Positions 8,134 through 14,011 of a stretch of 14,011 nucleotides of DNA are shown here, piece after piece. How positions within the stretch are numbered: the first letter of the stretch is position 1; each line of letters starts with the position of its first letter. The translations under genes and the position numbers were made by a program. Origin of the DNA: CAYLYP01 sp964387795 (GTDB lineage Bacteria > Bacteroidota > Bacteroidia > Bacteroidales > UBA7960); assembly GCA_964387795.1 (NCBI GenBank), contig CAYLYP010000082.1:1-14011 (forward strand). The letters are read 5' to 3'. A model generated the notes under the pieces. The model saw only the letters and a program-made list of their open reading frames with translations, did no database searches and was not told the origin of the DNA.

Positions 8134-8196
8134 TCAAAGCGAATGAGCATTGCAATGGTAATGCAAAATGCCAAATGCCAATTGTTTCCCTGACCC

Positions 8197-8512
8197 ATAT
8201 CACCGGTCGCATCCGATGGGATCTCTTACCTCTGCGGACTATTAATAGCAGGGAGGCTAATTTCATTGATTCTACTTCTAATAACATTATCGCAGGGGAT
8301 TCGAGATGACGTCATTCAATCATACATAAAGGGGAAAAAAGCAGGGGAGGCGCAGCCTCCCCTGCTTTTTTCCCCCTCCCTTTTCCCAGGTAAACGTCAT
8401 TTCGATGGAGCAGGGTAAGGTAATAAAACAGTAGAATGGAAATTATTAAACAACAAAAGGCCATTCAATGTCCCTGCGATTGAGAAATCCCACAGGATGG
8501 GGCTGGTGATAT
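8197..8512. repeat. 316-bp imperfect palindrome (foldback element)
   Basis: The left arm (8197-8351) and right arm (8355-8512) are reverse complements with many mismatches but almost no length difference. Matching blocks from the outside inward are ATATCACC (8197-8204, with its complement at 8505-8512), the CATCC and TGGGAT blocks just inside, a central AATTTC/ATTCTACT block, TCGAGATGACGT (8301-8312) against TCGAAATGACGT on the other strand (8394-8405), an 18-nt spacer of equal length on both sides, and then the perfect 21-bp core hairpin. Homology stops sharply outside 8197 and 8512. It encodes no evident protein. Likely explanations are a non-autonomous foldback or MITE-like element, two inverted copies of an intergenic repeat, or a decayed structured RNA. 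The TCATTTCGA and GAGAAATCCC strings resemble dispersed Bacteroidota intergenic repeats (from memory, not searched). Confidence 0.75.
8331..8375. terminator. Perfect 21-bp hairpin with terminator architecture
   Basis: 8331-8351 pairs exactly with 8355-8375 around a GCA loop. The stem has a GCAGGGGAGGC core, six A on the left and six T on the right, closed by GGGG/CCCC, so it can act as an intrinsic terminator in either direction. It is 240 bp beyond the kinase-like stop and 501 bp before the toxin start, an unusual distance if it only ends the MATE operon. It is also the exact centre of the large palindrome. Confidence 0.8.
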
Positions 8513-8529
8513 TGAGTTAATGAGAAGCG

Positions 8530-8546
8530 AATTAGCAAATTAAAAT
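8530..8546 (+). repeat. AATTAGCAAATTAAAAT direct repeat, right copy
   Basis: This is an exact 17-nt copy of 8093-8109 in the same orientation, 17 bases beyond the right edge of the palindrome. The match continues with one mismatch through the next five bases (GCAAA on the left, ACAAA here). It may be a relic of a duplication that brackets the palindrome or one more member of a dispersed AT-rich repeat. Confidence 0.65.
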
Positions 8547-8781
8547 ACAAAGTATAGATAATGAAACTTTTTTGTAGATTGTTTATTTGAGATAATTATG
8601 AATGTTACTTATCTTTATTCCAAATTACGATTCAAATGCCTGCTCTCAGATATGTAATCAATTGATTATTTTGTTTTCATGAATAGAAAACCTGAGTGAA
8701 ATGTTAAGAAAATCACCCAGAAGGTTTGAGGTGAGTAGAATGTGAGAATTAAAATCAAATTTTATAGCTTTAAGATTATCA
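8547..8781. other. AT-rich intergenic stretch upstream of the toxin gene
   Basis: No convincing coding frame, RNA gene or long repeat was found here. Composition becomes visibly more AT-rich toward the toxin promoter. A short frame starting ATGAATGTTACT near 8598 stops after about 19 codons and is not supported. Confidence 0.4.
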
Positions 8782-8797
8782 ATTACAAAGTTGTAAT
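8782..8797. promoter_or_regulatory. Candidate operator palindrome upstream of toxin-antitoxin genes
   Basis: ATTACAAAGTTGTAAT consists of two perfect 7-bp arms around a 2-nt centre. It lies 80-95 bases upstream of the toxin ATG. Its AAAGTTG half recurs at 8828-8834, next to the promoter, and a related AACTTT in reverse lies at 8856-8861. This pattern of repeated half-sites fits cooperative binding by a dimeric HTH antitoxin. MqsA binds a different palindrome in E. coli, so the assignment is inference. Confidence 0.45.
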
Positions 8798-8824
8798 ATT
8801 AATTGAAAATTAAAATAATACAAC

Positions 8825-8864
8825 TATAAAGTTGATAAATTAAAAATTAATATTTAACTTTATA
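8825..8864 (+). promoter_or_regulatory. Toxin-antitoxin promoter with overlapping 9-bp inverted repeat
   Basis: TTG at 8832-8834 and TAACTTTA at 8855-8862 match the Bacteroidota -33 TTG and -7 TAnnTTTG elements with a 20-nt spacer and one mismatch in the -7 box (A for the final G). The predicted start site is a few bases before the toxin ATG at 8877, giving a very short leader. TATAAAGTT (8825-8833) and AACTTTATA (8856-8864) are exact reverse complements that cover both promoter elements, so a bound protein would block RNA polymerase. CAAC-N6-GTTG at 8821-8834 is a second overlapping inverted repeat. Confidence 0.5.
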
Positions 8865-8876
8865 ACGGATTTAAAT

Positions 8877-9227
8877 ATGGCATCCAGAGAAGAAGTTGGA
8901 ACCTACTTAAAGGAGTTAAAGGTGAAAATTGAAATATTTGGCATATTGTTTCTTGATGATCGGGGCAAGAACCAACAAACACTGCATGATTTAGAAATTT
9001 CACCACTTAAACGTAAAGAAATAATCCATTCATTAAAGGTTGAGGATTATTCATTTGGTCCTGTTGAAGAAAAGATGCTTGGCATCATGCCTTTATGGAT
9101 TTTTGGTAAACTTGTAAACAGAAAAGAAGTTTACATAAAGATAAGCATGGGATTGGAAAACAATTGTGCAGTATGTATTTCTTTTCATATAGCTGAACAT
9201 CCTTTGAATTACCCATTAAAAAAATGA
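8877..9227 (+). CDS. MqsR-like toxin of a type II toxin-antitoxin system
   Basis: This is a 116-residue cytoplasmic protein that I assign to the MqsR-like mRNA-interferase group (RelE-type fold, ribosome-independent RNA cleavage in the E. coli prototype). The C-terminal half has the family pattern: VEDYSFGP (55-62), LWIFGK (73-78), EVYIKIS (84-90), CISFHIAEHPLNYPLKK (100-116). In E. coli MqsR the corresponding end is a QVYLKI...IVSF strand pair carrying catalytic Tyr and Lys; Tyr86 and Lys88 are the counterparts here. The N-terminal helix-rich segment (TYLKELKVKI) also fits. It is a little longer than E. coli MqsR (98). The toxin is the first gene, as in mqsRA, and the antitoxin follows after 93 bp. 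No ribosome-binding site is evident. Family assignment rests on motif memory, not a search; another RelE-like toxin is the main alternative. Confidence 0.68.
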   Translation: MASREEVGTYLKELKVKIEIFGILFLDDRGKNQQTLHDLEISPLKRKEIIHSLKVEDYSFGPVEEKMLGIMPLWIFGKLVNRKEVYIKISMGLENNCAVCISFHIAEHPLNYPLKK

Positions 9228-9320
9228 CACAATAAGATGAACTTGTTTGCGATTAAAAAAATCAATCAAAACAGGAAACGTTTAGTCCCATTTGACCATT
9301 AAACTAAAATTTATTTAAAG

Positions 9321-10331
9321 ATGAAAAGTCCAGTTACAGGGAAAGAAATGAAGATAATAAAGGAGTGGAGAATTATGAACTTTCGCAAAGAAGGGTTCAG
9401 GGTGTTATTTCATGTATACCGATGTGAAGATACAGGGACACAATTTGAGGATGAGGAATTTGCACAATTGAACTACAATCAATTGGTAAACCAATACAGG
9501 GAAAAATATAATATCCCATTTCCCGAACAAATTATTTCAATTCGTGAGAAATATAAACTGTCAGCAGTAAAAATGTCTGAGATTTTGGGTTTTGGTGCAA
9601 ATGTTTATCGTCAATATGAAGGAGGGGAGGTACCAAATCAATCAAATGCCAAATTAATACAATTGGCCAACAACCCTTATGAATTTAAAAGATTGGTTGA
9701 CTATTGCACAACTCTTGACCAGAAGTTTGTCGAAAAGATTCATAAAACAATTGATAATTTAATTGAAGGGCAGAAAAAGCAGTTGTTTGAAAAGAATATT
9801 GAAGCTTATTTTTTTGGAACATCCCTGCCCCAAAGACTAACGGGGTATAAAGTTCCTGATATTAAGAAATTCACTGAGATGGTGGTGTTCTTTACTAAGA
9901 GGCTTCAACCCTGGAAAACGAAATTGAATAAGCTTATGTTTTATGCGGATTTTCTTATGTATAAACATACTTGCTTTTCAATGAGTGGTATGCAGTATCG
10001 TGCAATACCTATGGGGCCTGTTCCCAATAATTTTAATAGTATATATGAATATTTGGCTCAAAAGGAAGAATTTGATATTTATGAAATCAATTTTACTGAC
10101 AGTATAACAGGCGAGCAGTTTAAGCCAAATCCCAACAAGGCTTTTAACATAGAATTATTTAATGAAACGGAATTGAAGATTTTAGAATTCGTGGCAGAAA
10201 GTTTCAAAGATACATCAACAAAAGATATCATTGAAATAAGCCATAACGAACAGGCCTGGATCGAAAACAAATCAGAGAAGAAAATGATAGACTATAATTA
10301 TGGCTTTGATTTGAATTTGAGCATTAAATAG
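9321..10331 (+). CDS. Antitoxin: MqsA-like HTH fused to DUF4065 (SocA/Panacea) domain
   Basis: This 336-residue protein should neutralise the toxin encoded just upstream and repress the shared promoter. Residues 1-45 look like an MqsA/YgiT zinc-finger region that has lost its ligands: SPVTGKEM and YRCEDTG occupy the places of the two CxxC knuckles, and only Cys35 remains. Residues 68-122 form an MqsA-type helix-turn-helix (SIREKYKLSAVKMSEILG, then FGANVYRQYEGGEVP and KLIQLANNP). A helical linker (about 125-160) leads to a DUF4065 domain (about 180-315), with KLNKLMFYADFLMYK at 201-215, YRAIPMGPVPNNFNSIYEYL at 226-245 and ISHNEQAWIEN near 306-316. DUF4065, also called Panacea, is known as an antitoxin domain paired with many unrelated toxins. 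The toxin-first order agrees with mqsRA. It has an adequate independent AAAG before ATG. Confidence 0.85.
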   Translation: MKSPVTGKEMKIIKEWRIMNFRKEGFRVLFHVYRCEDTGTQFEDEEFAQLNYNQLVNQYREKYNIPFPEQIISIREKYKLSAVKMSEILGFGANVYRQYEGGEVPNQSNAKLIQLANNPYEFKRLVDYCTTLDQKFVEKIHKTIDNLIEGQKKQLFEKNIEAYFFGTSLPQRLTGYKVPDIKKFTEMVVFFTKRLQPWKTKLNKLMFYADFLMYKHTCFSMSGMQYRAIPMGPVPNNFNSIYEYLAQKEEFDIYEINFTDSITGEQFKPNPNKAFNIELFNETELKILEFVAESFKDTSTKDIIEISHNEQAWIENKSEKKMIDYNYGFDLNLSIK

Positions 10332-10520
10332 TAAGATATCCTGTTAAAGATTTTTAAAAGTATAAAGGCCTTATAAATAAGTTTTGTTCCATTGCTGGTT
10401 CAAATTAAGTATATGGTTTTCCTTAAACAGTTTTGAATATTTGATGATATTACGGTTTTAATTGGCTTTTATTTAGATTATAACATCATTAAACAGCAAG
10501 CTTGTTATGAAAAAATAATA

Positions 10521-10528
10521 TAGCTTTG
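10521..10528 (+). promoter_or_regulatory. Possible -7 promoter box for the TPR protein gene
   Basis: TAGCTTTG is a perfect match to the TAnnTTTG consensus, 63 bases before the preferred ATG at 10592. The nearest upstream TTG, at 10502-10504, gives a 16-nt spacer, shorter than usual. The TPR gene is 230-260 bp from the antitoxin gene, so its own promoter is expected in this gap. Confidence 0.35.
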
Positions 10529-10591
10529 TCTGGACTAAAAGGATAGTCATAAAGAATAAGGATGTTTATCAAGGCCCTTAAAGCAAAAGAT

Positions 10592-11878
10592 ATGAAAACA
10601 CTAAGCACATTCGCATTAATTACCCTTTTTATAACTTCAGTGTGCTTTTCGCAGGAAAACCCTTTAAAAGAACAGGCATTGCAAGCATTTAAAAGCGAGC
10701 ATTATAATGAGGCAATAGCACTTATGGAAAAAGCACTTATTGGATCCCCTAATGATGCTGAAATATATTACTATCTTGGATGGTTTAATCATTACAGGGC
10801 TTATGATAGTCGTCCATCAAAGGGTTACGATCATTCTGCTTCAGAACAGATATTTAAATATCTGGACAAAGCACTGGAGCTAAACCCTGATTATGGGGAT
10901 GCAAAATATTTCTATGGGGCACAATGCAGTGGCAATGCTTTTCTGGCAATGCAAAATTATGATGCGGGTAAATTGAAGTATTGCTATCAGCGTGCTCATG
11001 AAAAAGGGGCTTATCCTAGTTGGCTGAAAGAATTTGGAAAGAATATGTTGATGAGCTGTGAACCGAATACCATATTGTTTACGGGAGGAAATGCAGATTT
11101 CGATGTTTGTTCATATCTTCAGTTATGTGAAAATTTAAGGAAAGATATTACAATTATCCCAATTGGGAATATTGACAGGCCATGGTATGTTGAATTTCTT
11201 AAAAATGGCCTGAAAGATTGCGTTAGAAAAATTGACATTCATTTAACTGACGCACAAATAATGGATATTCACCCATTTAAATGGGATACCACAATTGTTT
11301 CAATCCAAGTGTCCCCAACAGACATAGAACAATATAACCTGGCTGACACCTTTGAACTTAAATGGGAAGTTTGCCCTGATTTGTTTTCTGAGCGTATGCA
11401 TTCCAAAATAGAAGGTGAAATTGCCAAAGCACGTACCTATCTTAGCCCACAGAGGGCAATTCTCATCCAGATCGTTGAGGATAATTATAATAAACGACCC
11501 ATTTATTTCTCAAATTTTGCCTCACCAACATTTTATGGTGGCTTAGATGATTATTTTCAATATTGTGGTTTGGTTTCAAAACTACTGCCATTTAAACCCG
11601 GTGAAAGTAATTATGAAGTTAATAAAACCATACTTGAATTGCTCATCAGGCCAGAGAACATGAGTGACTACAAAACCATCAGGAAAGATGACCTGCCCCG
11701 TATTTCAGGATTAATAATGTCAGGGTATTCAAATGCTTTTTTAACTTTAGGAAATATCTATAAAGAATCAGGAGAACCCAACGAGGCAAAATCATTGATC
11801 AAGGCCTATGAGGAATATATGAAAGTGGACTTTGATGCAGATTTTGAAACCTTGATTTTAAATGAATTAAAAAAGTAA
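10592..11878 (+). CDS. Exported TPR protein with DUF2723-type C-terminal region
   Basis: This is a protein of about 428 residues. An N-terminal signal peptide (MKTLSTFALITLFITSVCFS, cleaved before QENP) indicates export. Residues 25-135 contain TPR-like helical repeats: EQALQAFKSEHYNEAIALMEKAL, YYYLGWFNHYRAY, then a repeat ending LDKALELNPDYGDAKYFYG. From about 155 on it resembles the soluble domain that follows the membrane part of DUF2723 (GT117-like) proteins: CEPNTILFTGGNADFDVCSYL, RKDITIIPIGNIDRPWYVEFLKNGL, and later NKRPIYFSNFASP and LDDYFQYCGLVSKLLP. The membrane glycosyltransferase-like part is absent, so catalysis is unlikely and a binding or scaffolding role is an inference. I prefer ATG 10592 over ATG 10562, which would add 10 charged residues before the signal peptide. 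It stands alone, with no evident operon partner. Confidence 0.75.
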   Translation: MKTLSTFALITLFITSVCFSQENPLKEQALQAFKSEHYNEAIALMEKALIGSPNDAEIYYYLGWFNHYRAYDSRPSKGYDHSASEQIFKYLDKALELNPDYGDAKYFYGAQCSGNAFLAMQNYDAGKLKYCYQRAHEKGAYPSWLKEFGKNMLMSCEPNTILFTGGNADFDVCSYLQLCENLRKDITIIPIGNIDRPWYVEFLKNGLKDCVRKIDIHLTDAQIMDIHPFKWDTTIVSIQVSPTDIEQYNLADTFELKWEVCPDLFSERMHSKIEGEIAKARTYLSPQRAILIQIVEDNYNKRPIYFSNFASPTFYGGLDDYFQYCGLVSKLLPFKPGESNYEVNKTILELLIRPENMSDYKTIRKDDLPRISGLIMSGYSNAFLTLGNIYKESGEPNEAKSLIKAYEEYMKVDFDADFETLILNELKK

Positions 11879-11893
11879 AGCCTTTTTAGCATT

Positions 11894-11913
11894 CATCTAT
11901 TATTGAATAGATG
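11894..11913 (+). other. Short hairpin after the TPR protein gene
   Basis: CATCTATT (11894-11901) pairs with AATAGATG (11906-11913) over the 4-nt loop ATTG, 15 bases after the stop codon. No U-run follows, so termination here is uncertain. Confidence 0.35.
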
Positions 11914-12059
11914 CAAATCAATTAGAGCCCCGATATGAAATGATTAAAGGCCGGGCAAGGGTAATTGCCTCCGGGATTGATTAAATACCTTATGAGGCTT
12001 TAAATGGGTTTGTTTGGGTTGTTTTTTCACGAAGATGATGGGATTATTTTAACCAAAAC

Positions 12060-12097
12060 TTATTACCTTTTTCCTGATACCAGGAAAAAGGTAATAA
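12060..12097. terminator. 17-bp hairpin at the 3' end of the RND permease gene
   Basis: 12060-12076 and 12081-12097 pair perfectly around the loop ATAC. The stem carries five T opposite five A, with CCTG/CAGG closing the loop. It begins one base beyond the stop codon of the minus-strand permease gene. The run after it on the minus strand (AGTTTTGG) is only a weak U-tract, but its position and perfect stem support a 3'-end role, possibly for both converging transcripts. Confidence 0.65.
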
Positions 12098-12098
12098 T

Positions 12099-14011
12099 TC
12101 ACCTATTATGATCAGGCTTTGTAAATTTTGCCCTTAAAAAACTTCCCAGGCGAGATGTGTGATAGTATAGCAAAGGAATAATCCAAAGGCTTACAAGGGT
12201 ACCTGCAGTCATTCCGCCCAGCATAGAGATGGAAAGGGGCAATTGCAATTTGGCTCCCATATCACTTCCCAACATTTGTGGCAAAAGGGCTATAACAGTA
12301 ACAAGGGCTGTCATCACAATGGGTTTTAACCTTCGCCTTCCTCCTTCGTGTATTGCATCTATCAAGGAGTATCCTTCCTTTCGTAATTGATTGATTGTAT
12401 CGATTTTGAGTATTGAGTCATTAATGATTATCCCACCCATAACAACAAAGCCAATGAGCGACATGGCATTGATTGAGTTTCCCGCAATCCATAAAAACAG
12501 CATTGCAAATGCCAGATCTATGGGTATCTCAGTAAGCACGATAAGAGGGGTGCTCAGGGATTCGAATTGTGCAGCCAGTATAAAATACAGCAATAATACA
12601 GAGATGATTAATATGCCAATCATTTCGGTAATCAGCTTTCTGTTCTTAAAATAGCTGCCTGAAAAACCTAACTCCATGCCTGGATACTTCTTTACAATCT
12701 CCTTCGATTTTTCTATTGCATAGGCTGTTGTCCGGGCATTTCCCTCCAGATTTACAGGCACAAAAACACCTTCACGCCCACCATATATTGTTCTGTAATC
12801 ATTTATGATGCTTGTTCTGATAAGCTTGTTCACGGGAATTTGTATCCCGTTTTTATTCTTTACATATAGCGAATTCATGGCTTTATTTACTGTCAGGGGT
12901 TCTGACCCTATTACAATAGGGATAAACCTGTCATCAGCTTTAAGGTTATCAACAAAATAATTATTAAATGAAGCTTTTAGAACATTGGCAAGGGTGTTAT
13001 AATCAATTTCATACAAAAAGAGCATTTCAGGCAGGACTTCAAAGATGTATTGGCTCCGTTGAGGGATATCGGTTTGCAGGCCTTTTACCTCACGGCTTAA
13101 CTCTGAATGTATTGCTTCAAGCTTTTCAAGTTCAGGTGGCGCATCACTGCTTTGTGCCCTAAGGCGTAAGGTGAGGTTACTTTCTTTGCCTGAAAATATT
13201 TTTGCAAATGGGTTTTCAGGAGGGCTAAATTCAAAAAATGCATTTGGGTTATGTTTCTTCAGATTCAGCGTAATTACTTGCTTTAAAGAATCAAGCAGGG
13301 CAGGGGACTGTGTTTTAAAATACAAAACTGCTTCACTGGCGCTCATATCAAGTTCACGATTGAGCACAAACTGCTGTTCGCCTATGAAGGCATTGGATTG
13401 TTGAATCAAACCTTCCCCTGTTTTAAGTAATTCTAACGAACGTTTTGAATTTTCATCCACATGGATGTTTTCGTTCCAGTCGATGCTAAGGACGGTTTCA
13501 TTTTGCGGGATTTCGGGCAACTGGCGCTTCTCCATAAAATAAAATGCTGCCCCGCCTCCCAGGATGATGAGCAAAAGGAAAAAAGTGGTGGCTTTTTGGT
13601 GACGGAAAATAAAATCAAATCCTGAAACATAAGATTGCTCCAGATCAAATAGCTTAAGCTTGGAAAGGAAAGGGATTTCTTCGTTTTTGTGTGCTTTTCG
13701 ATGTGCCAGGTGAAAGATTGTAGGTGTCAGGGTAATGGATACAAGGAGCGAAACACCCTGCCCGATAACTATTGCAATGGCCTGATCATAAAAGAGTGCC
13801 CCCGCTATACCACTAAGAAATATCAATGGGACGAAGACAGCGCAGGATGTTAATGTAGCGGCAATCATTGGTGCTATCACTTCATGGGTTCCCCCGGAGA
13901 TGGCCTGGATGAGATTAGCCCCTCTTTGCTGATGTTGAATGATATTATCAATGACAACAATGGAATTATCAATCATCATTCCTACTCCAAGTATTAATCC
14001 TGATAGGGAAA
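12099..14011 (-). CDS. RND-family efflux permease, C-terminal part (5' end outside window)
   Basis: This is an inner-membrane RND pump subunit that exports toxic compounds or metals together with a periplasmic adaptor and an outer-membrane channel. The frame stays open to the window edge, and codons upstream of the ATG at 13979 read PLSGLILGVG, continuing into MMIDNSIVVIDNI, the transmembrane helix 4 signature, so that ATG is internal. About 637 codons are present; roughly 350-400 N-terminal residues are missing. Visible parts are helices 4-6 (IAATLTSCAVFVPLIFLSG, FYDQAIAIVIGQGVSLLVSI), the second periplasmic porter and docking domain after EKRQLPEIPQ, and helices 8-12 (ILIISVLLLYFILAAQFESL, GFVVMGGIIINDSIL, RRRLKPIVMTALVTVIALLP). 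Helix 4 has Asp-Asn instead of the AcrB Asp-Asp pair. Substrate is undecided. It is close to CusA/AcrB-type pumps in length. Confidence 0.93.
   Translation of the reverse strand, partial: SLSGLILGVGMMIDNSIVVIDNIIQHQQRGANLIQAISGGTHEVIAPMIAATLTSCAVFVPLIFLSGIAGALFYDQAIAIVIGQGVSLLVSITLTPTIFHLAHRKAHKNEEIPFLSKLKLFDLEQSYVSGFDFIFRHQKATTFFLLLIILGGGAAFYFMEKRQLPEIPQNETVLSIDWNENIHVDENSKRSLELLKTGEGLIQQSNAFIGEQQFVLNRELDMSASEAVLYFKTQSPALLDSLKQVITLNLKKHNPNAFFEFSPPENPFAKIFSGKESNLTLRLRAQSSDAPPELEKLEAIHSELSREVKGLQTDIPQRSQYIFEVLPEMLFLYEIDYNTLANVLKASFNNYFVDNLKADDRFIPIVIGSEPLTVNKAMNSLYVKNKNGIQIPVNKLIRTSIINDYRTIYGGREGVFVPVNLEGNARTTAYAIEKSKEIVKKYPGMELGFSGSYFKNRKLITEMIGILIISVLLLYFILAAQFESLSTPLIVLTEIPIDLAFAMLFLWIAGNSINAMSLIGFVVMGGIIINDSILKIDTINQLRKEGYSLIDAIHEGGRRRLKPIVMTALVTVIALLPQMLGSDMGAKLQLPLSISMLGGMTAGTLVSLWIIPLLYYHTSRLGSFLRAKFTKPDHNR

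Noticed and set aside
8197..8512. Insertion sequence with transposase
   Set aside because: No coding frame of useful length exists inside the palindrome; at most it is a non-autonomous element.
8087..8546. CRISPR array
   Set aside because: The repeats are short, AT-rich and irregularly spaced, with no constant spacer length and no cas gene nearby.
12391..13404. Several plus-strand frames opposite the RND gene
   Set aside because: All fall within the RND coding sequence, whose frame is continuous and rich in family motifs.

Overview
The window looks like a chromosomal segment from a member of the Bacteroidota. The evidence is a TonB-dependent receptor with an N-terminal carboxypeptidase-regulatory-like domain that overlaps a DUF4249-type gene, AT-rich intergenic DNA, few Shine-Dalgarno sequences, and promoter-like boxes of the TTG / TAnnTTTG type used by that phylum. 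A placement below phylum level cannot be supported from the sequence alone.

Layout from left to right. Positions 1-216 hold the C-terminal end of a DUF4249-like protein, and its stop codon overlaps the start of an outer-membrane TonB-dependent receptor (204-2591). A lipoprotein M3-family zinc peptidase follows (2736-4844). It faces a DUF937 protein on the minus strand (4914-5504), and a perfect bidirectional terminator hairpin lies between them. A sparse intergenic region of 584 bp precedes a MATE-family exporter (6089-7438), which is followed 28 bp later by a cytidylate-kinase-like protein (7467-8090); the two probably share a transcript.

Positions 8091-8876 form the most structured non-coding part. 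A long imperfect palindrome (8197-8512) is centred exactly on a perfect 21-bp hairpin, and short AATTAGCAAAT-type repeats lie on both sides. Next come an AT-rich stretch and a promoter whose -33 and -7 boxes are overlapped by a 9-bp inverted repeat. This promoter leads into a toxin-antitoxin pair: an MqsR-like toxin (8877-9227) and an antitoxin that combines a degenerate MqsA-like N-terminus, an MqsA-like helix-turn-helix and a C-terminal DUF4065 (SocA/Panacea) domain (9321-10331). This pair is the main accessory element of the window.

The right part holds an exported TPR protein whose second half resembles the soluble C-terminal part of DUF2723 membrane proteins (10592-11878). After it, on the minus strand, is the C-terminal two thirds of an RND-family efflux permease (12099 to beyond the window end), with a 17-bp hairpin at its 3' end. 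No tRNA, rRNA, CRISPR array or transposase gene was seen.
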